From Sphingomonadales bacterium (lineage in GTDB: Bacteria > Pseudomonadota > Alphaproteobacteria > Sphingomonadales > Sphingomonadaceae): a stretch of 64,000 nt of DNA. Where the stretch lies: NCBI GenBank assembly GCA_027483465.1, contig JAIXUQ010000061.1, positions 1 through 64,000 of the forward strand, given 5' to 3'. The notes below the pieces were generated by a model, which did no database searches, had not been told where the DNA came from, and saw nothing but the letters and a program-made list of their open reading frames with translations. Positions 14,298 through 22,945 of this stretch are shown one piece after another; position 1 is the stretch's first letter, and every line of letters starts with the position of its first letter. A program made the translations under genes and the position numbers.

Positions 14298-15473
14298 TCA
14301 CAGCGCCTCGATGATGGTGACATTGGCCAGGCCGCCGCCTTCGCACATCGTCTGCAGGCCCCAGCGCTTGCCGCGGGCGTGCAGCGCGTGCACCAGCGTC
14401 GCCATCAGCTTGGTGCCCGAAGCGCCCAGCGGGTGGCCCAGCGCGATGGCCCCGCCGTTCACGTTCAACCGGGCGTGATCGGCCTCCAGCTGCTGCATCC
14501 AGGCCATCGGGATGGAGGCAAAGGCCTCGTTCACCTCATACAGATCAATGTCACCGATGTGCATGCCGGCGCGTTGCAGCGCCTTCCTGGTGGCGCCGAT
14601 CGGGGCTTCCAGCATGATCACCGGGTCTTCGCCCACCACCGTCATCTGGTGGATGCGCGCCAGCGGCTTCACGCCCAGCGCCTTCAGGCCGCGTTCGTTC
14701 ACGATCATCACGCCGCTGGCGCCGTCGCAGATCTGGCTGCTGGTCGCCGCCGTCAGCCGGCCGCCTTCGGGGTTGATCAGCTTCACGCCCTTCACCCCGT
14801 CAAGGCTCACGTCAAAACGGATGCCTTCATCCTGCACGTGCACATGGGGCGCGCCATCGTGGGTGGTCACTTCGATCGGGACAATCTCACGGGTGAAGGC
14901 CCCGGCCTGCGCCGCGCGGCCGGCGCGCACCTGGCTTTCATAGCCATATTCGTCCAGCATGTCCTTGGTCAGCCCATATTTCACCGCGATCATCTCGGCG
15001 CCGGTGAACTGGCTGAACTGGATGCCCGGATAGCGCGCGGCCATGCCCTCGCCATAGGGCATGCCCATGCCGGCCTTGGCCGGCAGCGCCACGGTCATGC
15101 CCATCGGCACGCGGGTCATCGATTCCACCCCGGCGGCGATCACCACGTCCATCTGGCCGCTCATCACCGTGGCGGCGGCAAAATGGATGGCCTGCTGGCT
15201 GGAGCCGCACTGCCGGTCAACCGAGGTGCCGGGCACCGATTCGGGCAGTTTCGAGGAGAGCACGGCGTTGCGCGCCACGTTGGTGGATTGCTGGCCGCCC
15301 TGGCCCACGCAGCCCATGATCACATCCTCGATCAGGGCGGGATCGGCGCCGGTCTCGTCCACCAGCGCATCCAGCACCTTGCCCGCCAGATCGGCCGGGT
15401 GCCAATCGCGCAACAGGCCGCCGCGGCGGCCCCCGGCAGTGCGCTTGGCGGCAACGATATAGGCTTCACTCAT
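14298..15473 (-). CDS. acetyl-CoA C-acyltransferase (thiolase)
   Basis: A 391-residue thiolase, which cleaves 3-ketoacyl-CoA to acetyl-CoA and a shortened acyl-CoA, or condenses two acyl-CoAs. The acyl-accepting Cys89 lies in VDRQCGSSQQA. The C-terminal His is in GHPLGASGTKL and the second Cys in MCEGGGLANV. The glycine-rich VESMTRVPMG is also typical. The family contains degradative (FadA-like) and biosynthetic (PhaA-like) members; the adjacent hydratase favours a degradative role. First gene of the pair. Confidence 0.93.
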   Translation of the reverse strand: MSEAYIVAAKRTAGGRRGGLLRDWHPADLAGKVLDALVDETGADPALIEDVIMGCVGQGGQQSTNVARNAVLSSKLPESVPGTSVDRQCGSSQQAIHFAAATVMSGQMDVVIAAGVESMTRVPMGMTVALPAKAGMGMPYGEGMAARYPGIQFSQFTGAEMIAVKYGLTKDMLDEYGYESQVRAGRAAQAGAFTREIVPIEVTTHDGAPHVHVQDEGIRFDVSLDGVKGVKLINPEGGRLTAATSSQICDGASGVMIVNERGLKALGVKPLARIHQMTVVGEDPVIMLEAPIGATRKALQRAGMHIGDIDLYEVNEAFASIPMAWMQQLEADHARLNVNGGAIALGHPLGASGTKLMATLVHALHARGKRWGLQTMCEGGGLANVTIIEAL

Positions 15474-15567
15474 CTTGTTGTCCCTTTCCCGGCGGATTCG
15501 GCTGCCAACACTTTACGCCGGCCACCCCCTTGGGCATTGACGGGCAAAATGATCAGGGAGAGGCGAA

Positions 15568-16965
15568 ATGCGCCATACGTGGGGAATGATTGCCGCCGTG
15601 CTGGCGCTGGCCGCCGCTGATGCCCAGGCCCAGGCCCCGCCGGCCCAATCCGCCAAGCCGGCCGCCAAGCCTCTGGCCAAGCCGGCCGCCCCCGCCGCCC
15701 TGCCTGACACGCCGGAAATCCGCGCCCTGCGCCGCGCCTTCCGCTTCGGCTTTGCCCCCTATGAAATGCTGCGCACCCGCGCCGCCCAGGCCGATCGCGT
15801 CGCTGCCGCCGGCATGGGCAGCGGCATCAACATGCTGATCCCGCGCCTCTCGCTCGCCGATGCCAGCACGCGGGAAATCACCACCCCCAACAACGACACG
15901 CTTTATGGCTCGGCCTGGCTCGATCTCGCCGATGGCCCGGTGTTCTTCACCATCCCGCCGCTCAGCCGCTATCATTCCGCCGCGCTGATGAGCATCACCA
16001 GCGATGTCGTCGCCGTGCTCGGCACCCGCACGGTGGGGGCCAAGGGCGGGCGCTATGCCATTGTCGGCCCCAATTTCACCGGCGATCTGCCACAGGGCGT
16101 CGAAATGGTGCGCAGCCCGTCCAACGATGCCTGGCTGCTGGTCAGGGTGGTGGTGAACGGGGAGGCGGATCTGGCCGCTGCCGCCGATGGCCTCACCCGC
16201 TACACGCTGTCGGCCGTGGGGGCGGCCACCCCGCTGCCACTGGCCGTGCCCACCGTGCCCGATGGCAAGGCCTTCATCACCACGGTGAACGCCGCCATCG
16301 CCCGCTCCGGCGATGCCCGGCTGGCGGCGCGGGCGCGCGGCTTTGCCGATCAGGGCATCGGCATGGCCTGGGAGCAGTTGAGCCCCGCCCTGCAGGCGCG
16401 CTGGAACGCCAGCCTGCCGGCGCTGATCGCCGAACTGAAGGGCGGGATGGAGGCCGGGCCGGGCATCAATGGCTGGGTCTATCCGCCGCTCAACATGGCG
16501 CTCTATGGCGAGGATGATGATCTGCGCGCCAAGGTGGCGCTGGGCGGGCTGGCGGCGTTGCCGCGGGAGGAGGCGATCTATGTCGCGGCGGCCAGGGATG
16601 GCAGCGGCGCGCCGCTGACGGGGGCGAAAAGCTGGCGGCTGAAAATCCCGCCCGGCCTGCCGGTGGGGGCCTTCTGGTCGCTCACCATGTACAGCCAGGA
16701 AGAGGATGGCCGCCGCTTCTTCGTCGCCAATCCGCTGAACCGCTATGCGGTGGGCGACCGGTCAAGCCATCTCGTCCGCTATCCCGATGGCAGCATCGAA
16801 TTGTTCATCCAGCACGGCCGCCCCAGCGGGGAGCGGGTGGCCAATTGGCTGCCGGCGCCCAAGGGCCCGTTCATGCTGCTGTTCCGCGCCTATCTGCCCG
16901 GCAGCGGCCTCTTGGATGGCAGCGTGCGGCTGCCGCCGGTGACCGAGGGCGAGATGATCCCATGA
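15568..16965 (+). CDS. DUF1254/DUF1214 domain exported protein
   Basis: A 465-residue protein with a signal peptide (residues 1-22, cleavage near AQAQA), an Ala/Pro/Lys-rich linker to about residue 45, then a DUF1254 domain (NMLIPRLSLADASTREITTPNNDTLY; ADGPVFFTIPP) and a C-terminal DUF1214 domain (GAFWSLTMYSQEEDGRRFF; NPLNRYAVGDRS; DGSIELFIQHGRP). The function of the family is unknown; members are exported and widespread in Proteobacteria. AGGGAGAGG precedes the ATG. The stop overlaps the start of a ThDP-dependent decarboxylase (ATGA), so the two are coupled although one is periplasmic and the other cytoplasmic. Confidence 0.88.
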   Translation: MRHTWGMIAAVLALAAADAQAQAPPAQSAKPAAKPLAKPAAPAALPDTPEIRALRRAFRFGFAPYEMLRTRAAQADRVAAAGMGSGINMLIPRLSLADASTREITTPNNDTLYGSAWLDLADGPVFFTIPPLSRYHSAALMSITSDVVAVLGTRTVGAKGGRYAIVGPNFTGDLPQGVEMVRSPSNDAWLLVRVVVNGEADLAAAADGLTRYTLSAVGAATPLPLAVPTVPDGKAFITTVNAAIARSGDARLAARARGFADQGIGMAWEQLSPALQARWNASLPALIAELKGGMEAGPGINGWVYPPLNMALYGEDDDLRAKVALGGLAALPREEAIYVAAARDGSGAPLTGAKSWRLKIPPGLPVGAFWSLTMYSQEEDGRRFFVANPLNRYAVGDRSSHLVRYPDGSIELFIQHGRPSGERVANWLPAPKGPFMLLFRAYLPGSGLLDGSVRLPPVTEGEMIP

Positions 16966-18626
16966 GCAGCACAGCGCCCGCGCGCGCCGGCAAGCATCTG
17001 TTCCTCGACATTCTCCATTCCGAAGGGGTGGAGATGATCTTCGGCAATCCCGGCACCACCGAATTGCCGCTGCTCGATGCCTTCGTGGTGGAAGACCGGT
17101 TGCGCTATATCCTCGGCCTCAACGAGGTGGTGGTGATGGGCATGGCCGATGGCTGGGCGCAGGCCACCGGCCGGCTGGCGGTGTGCAACCTCCACGCCGC
17201 CCCCGGATTGGGCAATGCCATGGGCATGCTGTACAACGCCGCCCGCGCCGGCGCGCCGATCCTGGTCACCGCCGGCCAGCAGGACATGTCGATCCGGCTG
17301 ACCGAACCCCTGTTGTGGGACGATCTGGCCACCATGGCGCGGCCACTGTGCAAATGGTCGTTCGAAGTCACCAGCATCGCCGAACTGCCGCGCGCCGTGC
17401 GCCGGGCCGCCAAGGTGGCGCTCACCGCGCCCACCGGGCCGGTGTTCCTGTCCATCCCCGGCGATATCCTCAACGCCGTGGCACCCGATGATCTGGACAT
17501 CGGCGCCCCCACCCGCATCGGGCCGGCCGTGCGCGGCGATGCCGATGAAGTGGCCAGGGCCGCCGCGCTGATCCGTGCCGCCGCCAATCCGGTGATCTTT
17601 GCCGGCGATTGCATCGCCAACCGCGCTGCCTTTGCCGAAATGGTCGCCTTTGCCGAACAGGTCGGCGCGCCCGTCTATCTGGAGGGCATGGCCAACCGCG
17701 CCAGCTTCCCCAGCAACCACCCGCTGTTTGCCGGCAGCGTGCCGCGCATGACCCCGGCGCTGCGCGCCGCCACGCGCGATCATGATCTGGTGATCAGCAT
17801 CGGCGCCGATCTGCTCACCCAAAGCCAGGCCACCGGCGTGGAGGCGCTGGAACCGGGCAAGCCGCTGGTGCATCTTGACGACAACCCGTGGGAAATCGGC
17901 AAGAATTTCGCCGCCGCCGCCGCCATCCAGGGTTGCCCCAAGGCCACGTTGCCGGAATTGACCGCGCTGGTGGCCGGTTGTGGCGCAGCCCGCCGCGCCC
18001 CGGCCGAGGCGAAGATTGCCGAAGCCAAGGCTGCCCTGCTGGCCAGGGCCGATGCGGTGATGGCCGCGCAACCGCTCGATCCGCTCGCCGTGCTGAAGGC
18101 GCTGGGCCAGGTGATGCCCGATGATGCCATCATCATCGAGGAGCTCTTGTCGTCCGGCATGAACGTGGTGCGCAGCCTGTTGCCCGCCACCCGGCCCGAT
18201 TCCTGGTTTGGCATGCGCGGCGGTGGCATCGGCGTGGCGCTGCCGCAGGCCGCCGCCATCAAGCTGGCCCGGCCGGACCGGCCGGTGGTGGCGCTGTCCG
18301 GCGATGGCAGCCTGATGTATGCGGCCGCCGCGCTGTGGACGCTCGCGCATTACAAGCTGCCGGTGGTGACCATCGTGTTCAACAACAGCAGCTATCGCAT
18401 CCTCAAGCAGCGCACCCGCGCGCTCGGCGATCACAGCGCCCGCGAAAATCACTATGTGGCGATGGACCTGACCGAGCCGGCGATCGATTTCATGGCGCTG
18501 GCTGCCGCCCATGGCGTGGCCGGCGTGCGCGCCGAAACCATCCCGGCGCTGCTCGGCGCCTTTGCCGCGGCGCTGGTCAGCGATGCGCCCACCCTGATCG
18601 AGGTGCCGGTGGCCCGCGCCATCTGA
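16962..18626 (+). CDS. thiamine diphosphate-dependent decarboxylase, benzoylformate decarboxylase-like
   Basis: A 554-residue three-domain ThDP enzyme. The N-terminal domain has FGNPGTTELPLLDAF and the conserved Glu in GLNEVVVMGMADG. The middle domain covers about residues 200-340. The C-terminal ThDP motif GDGSLMYAAAALWTL runs to FNNSSY, binding magnesium and diphosphate. The similarity is closest to benzoylformate decarboxylase and acetolactate-synthase-like proteins. The catalytic His pair of true benzoylformate decarboxylases cannot be confirmed by eye, so the substrate (aromatic 2-oxo acid or other) is open. It shares ATGA with the DUF1254 gene. Confidence 0.82.
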   Translation: MSSTAPARAGKHLFLDILHSEGVEMIFGNPGTTELPLLDAFVVEDRLRYILGLNEVVVMGMADGWAQATGRLAVCNLHAAPGLGNAMGMLYNAARAGAPILVTAGQQDMSIRLTEPLLWDDLATMARPLCKWSFEVTSIAELPRAVRRAAKVALTAPTGPVFLSIPGDILNAVAPDDLDIGAPTRIGPAVRGDADEVARAAALIRAAANPVIFAGDCIANRAAFAEMVAFAEQVGAPVYLEGMANRASFPSNHPLFAGSVPRMTPALRAATRDHDLVISIGADLLTQSQATGVEALEPGKPLVHLDDNPWEIGKNFAAAAAIQGCPKATLPELTALVAGCGAARRAPAEAKIAEAKAALLARADAVMAAQPLDPLAVLKALGQVMPDDAIIIEELLSSGMNVVRSLLPATRPDSWFGMRGGGIGVALPQAAAIKLARPDRPVVALSGDGSLMYAAAALWTLAHYKLPVVTIVFNNSSYRILKQRTRALGDHSARENHYVAMDLTEPAIDFMALAAAHGVAGVRAETIPALLGAFAAALVSDAPTLIEVPVARAI

Positions 18627-18636
18627 GGCGGTTCAG

Positions 18637-18678
18637 CCCTTCACCCGCTCAACCCTTCACCCGCTCAACCCTTCACCC
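18637..18678. repeat. 16-bp tandem repeat, about 2.6 copies, at a convergent gene end
   Basis: CCCTTCACCCGCTCAA occurs at 18637-18652 and 18653-18668, with a partial third copy at 18669-18678. On the minus strand the unit encodes the last residues (Val-Lys-Gly) and stop of the transporter lipoprotein; the stop used is at 18665-18667. Confidence 0.93.
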
Positions 18679-19285
18679 ATTGGGCGACATCGGCGGCCAG
18701 CCGGTTGGCCGCGCGGTTGAGGGCGCCGGCCACCGCTTCGGGTGACTGGCTGGCCACCGCTTCCTGCGCCACGAAGCTGCGCAGCGCCACGGTGCCGCCG
18801 CTGCGCGGCCCGGCCAGTTGCGCATCATAGCGCACGCGCACCACGGCGCCGCCGCGCACATCCAGCCCGAATTCGCGCAGATGCCCCGTCAGCAGCCGTG
18901 CCGGGCCCACGCTGCCGCTGCGCGTATCCAGCACCGGCACGCCGGCGCCGGCCAGCGTATCGGCCAGCAGGCGCTGGAACTGGCGGTTGGGCTGTTCCGT
19001 CCAGCTGGCCCCGGCCAGATATTGCACCCCGGCCGGCCCCACCTGCACGGGCAGGCGCAGGGTCTGCAATTCGGCCGGCACATCGGGCACCGCCACGCCC
19101 AGCGTGTCGGCCAGCGCGGTGGGGCCGCGCCATTCCGGCGGCGGCGCGCTGGCGCGCAGCACCAGCAGGGTGGCCGGGGCCGGCGTGTTGCCGCCCAATT
19201 GCACCAGCGGGCTGCAACCGGCCAGCGCCAGCGCGAGGATGAGCGGCAGCACCTGTTTCGGGGCGATCATCGGTGGCTTGATCAC
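18665..19285 (-). CDS. ABC-type transport auxiliary lipoprotein (PqiC/LptE-like) of an MCE system
   Basis: A 206-residue lipoprotein. The signal sequence ends in the lipobox LALAGC (Cys about residue 24), so the mature protein is lipid-anchored, probably in the outer membrane. The rest matches the ABC-type transport auxiliary component (PqiC-like) fold by pattern: a central VRVRYDAQLAG and a C-terminal helix (AVAGALNRAANRLAADVAQWV). It ends the mlaE-mlaF-mlaD operon and probably takes the place of periplasmic MlaC or acts as the outer-membrane partner. The GTG at 19285 overlaps the mlaD stop as GTGA. Confidence 0.82.
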   Translation of the reverse strand: MIKPPMIAPKQVLPLILALALAGCSPLVQLGGNTPAPATLLVLRASAPPPEWRGPTALADTLGVAVPDVPAELQTLRLPVQVGPAGVQYLAGASWTEQPNRQFQRLLADTLAGAGVPVLDTRSGSVGPARLLTGHLREFGLDVRGGAVVRVRYDAQLAGPRSGGTVALRSFVAQEAVASQSPEAVAGALNRAANRLAADVAQWVKG

Positions 19286-20256
19286 GGGCGGGCCTCCTTG
19301 GCCGAAGCATCCTTGGGCGGCTTGTATTCGGGCAGGCGGCGGCCGCCGATCAGCGCGCCGACCGGATCTTCATCCAGCTTGGCGGCGATGGCGCCCAGCC
19401 GGCCGGTGGTTTCGCGCAATTCGCGGATCAGCTGGGTGGTTTCCGGCACGGTCTGGCTGGCCAGCATGTCAATCCCCGGCTGGGCGCTGGTGGCCAGCGC
19501 CTCCACCCGCACCAGCGTGGCATCGGCACGGGCAACGGTGCGCCTGAGGTCAACGGCCAGGGGGCGGATATCACCTTCGATCAGGGTCTGGCCCGAAGCG
19601 GTGAGCGCCTCGATGCGTTGCAGCGTGGCGGTGGCCTGGGTCATGGTGGTGCGCGCTTCGGTGAGGGCGGCGGCCAGATCGGGGGCGCCCTTGGCCAGCG
19701 CGGCGGTGGCGATATCGGTGTTTTTCAGGATGCCGGCCAGCGCGGCGCGGTTTTCGTCCTTCAGCACATCGTTCAACCGTTCGGTGAGGCGGGAGACGTT
19801 GGACAGCACCATCGGCGCGGTGGCGAGCAGATCATTGAGGCCGCCACCGCGCGGCGGAATCAGCGGCACGCCCCAGGGGCCCGGCTGCTCGATCGGGGTG
19901 CCGCCGTGCATGGCCCCCTGCAGCTGGATCTGGGAGACGCCGGTGAAGCCCACGCCCTCGATGCCGGCGGTGGTGCCATTCAGCACCGGCACATCGCCGT
20001 TCACCGTGATGCGCACCCGCACATTCTCCGGCCGGTCGGGCATCAGGGCGATGGCGTTGATCTTGCCCACCGTGACGCCGTTGAACTGCACCGGCGATCC
20101 CACCGCCAGGCCGGTGACGGACGTGGCGAACAGGATATCATATTCCTTGCGGTCCTCCCCCGAATAGCGGGCCAGCCACAGGATCATGATCAATATGCCC
20201 ACCATCATGGCCAGCGCCACGCTGCCCACGATCACCTGGTTGCTGCGGTTTTCCAT
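19282..20256 (-). CDS. mlaD: MlaD family MCE protein
   Basis: A 324-residue inner-membrane-anchored MCE protein. One N-terminal helix (SVALAMMVGILIMILWLARY, residues 11-30) is followed by the MCE domain (residues about 38-115: FATSVTGLAVGSPVQFNGV; GFTGVSQIQLQG) and a long, helical, Thr/Ala-rich tail. MCE proteins form hexameric channels or tunnels that carry phospholipids between membranes. The gene sits between the ATPase and the auxiliary lipoprotein and overlaps the ATPase gene by one base at 20256. The extended C-terminus is typical of the non-enterobacterial type, where it may form a needle-like barrel. Confidence 0.9.
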   Translation of the reverse strand: MENRSNQVIVGSVALAMMVGILIMILWLARYSGEDRKEYDILFATSVTGLAVGSPVQFNGVTVGKINAIALMPDRPENVRVRITVNGDVPVLNGTTAGIEGVGFTGVSQIQLQGAMHGGTPIEQPGPWGVPLIPPRGGGLNDLLATAPMVLSNVSRLTERLNDVLKDENRAALAGILKNTDIATAALAKGAPDLAAALTEARTTMTQATATLQRIEALTASGQTLIEGDIRPLAVDLRRTVARADATLVRVEALATSAQPGIDMLASQTVPETTQLIRELRETTGRLGAIAAKLDEDPVGALIGGRRLPEYKPPKDASAKEARP

Positions 20257-21053
20257 CAGACCGGCTTTCCCATCGCCGCCCGCCCGCGCGGGCCGCCGAA
20301 ATATTGCTGCACCCAGGGGTGATCAAAGGCGCGCAGCTCGGCCACCGTGCCGGTGGCAAGCACCCGGCCTTCGCCCAGCACGGCCACCCGGTCACACACG
20401 CTGATGATCGTATCAAGATCATGGGTGATCAGGAACAGGGTGAGGCCCAGCGTGTCGGCCAGCAGGCGGATGAGTTCATCAAAGGCCGCCGCCGAGATCG
20501 GATCGAGCCCGGCGGTTGGTTCATCCAGAAACAGTAGCGGCGGGTCCAGCGCCAGCGCGCGGGCCAGGCCGGCGCGCTTGCGCATGCCGCCCGAAAGCTC
20601 GGAGGGATATTTGGCCCCGGCATCGGCGGGCAGGCCCACCTGGCGCAGCCGCGTGGCGGCCAGCGCCGCCATCACCGGTTCGGGCAGGTGCAGGAACTCG
20701 CGCATCGGCACCTGGATATTCTCGGCCACCGTCAGCCCGGAAAACAGCGCACCATCCTGGAACATCACGCCCCATTGCCGGCGCAGCGCCCGCCGCGCCG
20801 CCGGATCGGGATCAAGCCCATCATGGCCCATGATCTGCACCGTGCCGGCGCGCACCGGCTGCAGGCCGATGATGGCGCGCATCAGCACCGATTTGCCGCT
20901 GCCCGAACCGCCCACCAGCCCCAGCACCTGGCCACAGGGCACATCCAGATCGAGCCCCTTGTGGAGCACAAAATCCCCGAACGCCGTCACCAGGCCCCGG
21001 ATTTGGAGCGCCAGCGGCCGGGCATCGGACACGGGGGGCCGGTCAGCCGTCAC
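20256..21053 (-). CDS. mlaF: ABC transporter ATP-binding protein of the MCE system (MlaF-like)
   Basis: A 265-residue ABC ATPase. Walker A is GGSGSGKS, the Q-loop is in WGVMFQDGALFSGLTV, the signature LSGGMRKR matches MlaF proteins, and Walker B is LLFLDEPTAGLD, with the switch His in FLITHDLDTI. It powers phospholipid movement through MlaE and MlaD. The GTG start at 21053 shares one base with the mlaE stop (TAGTG). All four genes mlaE-mlaF-mlaD-lipoprotein overlap, so the complex is made from one message. Confidence 0.93.
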   Translation of the reverse strand: MTADRPPVSDARPLALQIRGLVTAFGDFVLHKGLDLDVPCGQVLGLVGGSGSGKSVLMRAIIGLQPVRAGTVQIMGHDGLDPDPAARRALRRQWGVMFQDGALFSGLTVAENIQVPMREFLHLPEPVMAALAATRLRQVGLPADAGAKYPSELSGGMRKRAGLARALALDPPLLFLDEPTAGLDPISAAAFDELIRLLADTLGLTLFLITHDLDTIISVCDRVAVLGEGRVLATGTVAELRAFDHPWVQQYFGGPRGRAAMGKPV

Positions 21054-22180
21054 TAATTATAGCCCAATTGGCTGAAGAACACGGCGAAGAAGGCATCGAA
21101 CACGATCACCACGAAGATCGCCTCCACCACGGCGCGGGTGGTGCGCTCCCCCACCGATTCGGCGTTGCCGGTGACCTGGAGGCCATGGAAACAGCCCATC
21201 AGCGCGATGATGAAGCCAAAAACCGGCGCCTTGATCATGCCAACGACGAAATCCGACATCATGATCACTTCCTGCAACCGCCCGACATAGGCGGCCGGCG
21301 GCATCGCCAGTTCCGCCCAGGCAAACAGGCCGCCCCCGATCAGCGCCCACAGCGAGCCGAAAAAGGCCAATCCAATCAACATCATGGCACAGGCCACCAC
21401 GCGCGGCACCACCAGCACCTCAATGGGATCAAGGCCGATGGTCTTGAGCGCATCCACCTCCTGGTTGAGCTTCATCGAACCGATCTGGGCGGCAAAGGCC
21501 GAGCCCGAGCGGCCGGCAACCATGATCGCGGTGAGCAATATGCCCAGTTCCCGCGTGGTGGCCCGGCCGATCAGATTGACGGTGAACACTTCTGCCCCGA
21601 ACTGGCGCAACTGCACCGCGCCCTGCTGCGCCACCACCAGCCCAACCAGGAACAGCAGCAGGGCAATGATGCCCAAGGCATTGACTCCAATGGCTTCCGC
21701 CTGGTGCACCATGGCATGCCAACGCAGCCGCCGCCGCCCGATCAGGGTACCGCCCAGCACCAGCAGGGTTTGCCCCAGAAAGGCGAGGAAGGCGGCAATG
21801 CTTTCCATTTGCGCCAGAACCGCCGCGCCGATGCGGGCGATGCGGGCGATCACTGGCCGGCCATGATCGGGCCGCACGGCGATCGGCGGCGGCGGCGTGC
21901 ACAATGCCGCCACCAGCCGGTCGATATCGGCCCGGGCGCCGGCGATGCGGGCGTCCACCCCTGCCTGCTGCCAGCGTTGAACGGCCTCATTCACCGCCCA
22001 GGCCCCGGCGGTGTCAATTGCGGTCACGCCGGCAAGATCGATCACCAGCCCGGGCGGCTGCGGCGCCACCTCGGCCAGCTGCTCCACCAGGCCGGCCACA
22101 TCATCGATGGTCAGCCGGCCGGATGCGGCGGCAACCGCCGTTCCGTCCTCTGCGCGTGTCCAGCCGATCATGCTGCCCAT
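21053..22180 (-). CDS. mlaE: STAS-MlaE fusion, phospholipid ABC transporter permease
   Basis: A 375-residue protein. Residues about 1-105 form a STAS-like domain (ASGRLTIDDVAGLVEQL; GLVIDLAGVTAIDTAGAWAV), the counterpart of separate MlaB in E. coli. Residues about 140-375 are the MlaE permease with five or six helices and the family motifs TRELGILLTAIMVAGRSG and GLDPIEVLVVPRV. It moves phospholipid across the inner membrane with mlaF. Starts at 22180 (chosen) or 22171 are both ATG; neither has a clear ribosome binding site. The divergent HAD gene begins only 17 bases away, so the promoters of both must overlap coding sequence. Confidence 0.88.
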   Translation of the reverse strand: MGSMIGWTRAEDGTAVAAASGRLTIDDVAGLVEQLAEVAPQPPGLVIDLAGVTAIDTAGAWAVNEAVQRWQQAGVDARIAGARADIDRLVAALCTPPPPIAVRPDHGRPVIARIARIGAAVLAQMESIAAFLAFLGQTLLVLGGTLIGRRRLRWHAMVHQAEAIGVNALGIIALLLFLVGLVVAQQGAVQLRQFGAEVFTVNLIGRATTRELGILLTAIMVAGRSGSAFAAQIGSMKLNQEVDALKTIGLDPIEVLVVPRVVACAMMLIGLAFFGSLWALIGGGLFAWAELAMPPAAYVGRLQEVIMMSDFVVGMIKAPVFGFIIALMGCFHGLQVTGNAESVGERTTRAVVEAIFVVIVFDAFFAVFFSQLGYN

Positions 22181-22197
22181 GGCCGGCAAACTGGGCT

Positions 22198-22941
22198 ATG
22201 GCAGCGCAAATGCCAAGGGGAACAATCACCTCCGACCGCACCGGGATTGCGGTTTATGATCTGGATCGGACGCTGACCGACAGCGGGAGCTGGGCGCCGT
22301 TCCTGGCCTTCTGGCTGCGCCACGAGGCGCCATGGCGCACAGCCCTGCTGCCGCTGGTGGGATTGGGCGCCCTGGCGCATGGTCTGGGGCTGTTGTCGCG
22401 CGGAGGGCTGAAGAGTTGGTCGCACCGCTGGCTGATCGGCTGGCGGGTGCCGCAGGCCCGCATTGCGCAGGTGGCGGCCCGTTTTGCCGAGGCTTTTGTC
22501 GCGCGCCATGGCCTGACCCTGGCGCGTGAAGCCATTGCTGCCGATGTTGCCGCTGGCCGGCGCGTGCTGATCGCATCGGCCAGCCATGGCTTTTATGTGC
22601 GGGCCATCGCCGCCCGGTTGGGGGTTGTCGATGTGGTCGCAACCGAGGCGCAGCGCGACAGCGGCTGGCTGCTCTGCATGCTCGACGGGCCCAATTGCTA
22701 TGGCCCGGCCAAGCGTGACGCCGTGGTGACCTGGCTGGAAAACCAGGGCCTTGGCGATGCGGTGGTGCATTTCACCAGCGACCATCACAGCGATCTGCCC
22801 TGTTTTGATCTTGCGCTGGCCAGCGGCGGCATGGTGCGCTGTGCCAACCCTTCACCCCGGTTGGCTGCCATCGCCGCCGAGCGGGGCTGGCCCGTGGTGC
22901 GCTGGGGGCGCATCCGGGCCAGCCTGCTGGAACGGGCCTGA
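22198..22941 (+). CDS. HAD-IB family phosphatase (SerB-like)
   Basis: About 247 residues. The HAD nucleophile motif is DLDRTLTDSGSW (DxDxT) near residue 23. Motif II is in RVLIASASHGFYV and motif III-IV in FTSDHHSDLPCFDLALASG, followed by AERGWPVVRW. This is the SerB-like HAD-IB group, which dephosphorylates phosphoserine or other small phospho-compounds. Some members sit in lipid pathways; the divergent phospholipid transporter makes that worth testing, but it is inference. The start may be ATG 22198 or 22210. It converges with the PEP-CTERM protease gene, 4 bases between stops. Confidence 0.82.
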   Translation: MAAQMPRGTITSDRTGIAVYDLDRTLTDSGSWAPFLAFWLRHEAPWRTALLPLVGLGALAHGLGLLSRGGLKSWSHRWLIGWRVPQARIAQVAARFAEAFVARHGLTLAREAIAADVAAGRRVLIASASHGFYVRAIAARLGVVDVVATEAQRDSGWLLCMLDGPNCYGPAKRDAVVTWLENQGLGDAVVHFTSDHHSDLPCFDLALASGGMVRCANPSPRLAAIAAERGWPVVRWGRIRASLLERA

Positions 22942-22945
22942 TCGC

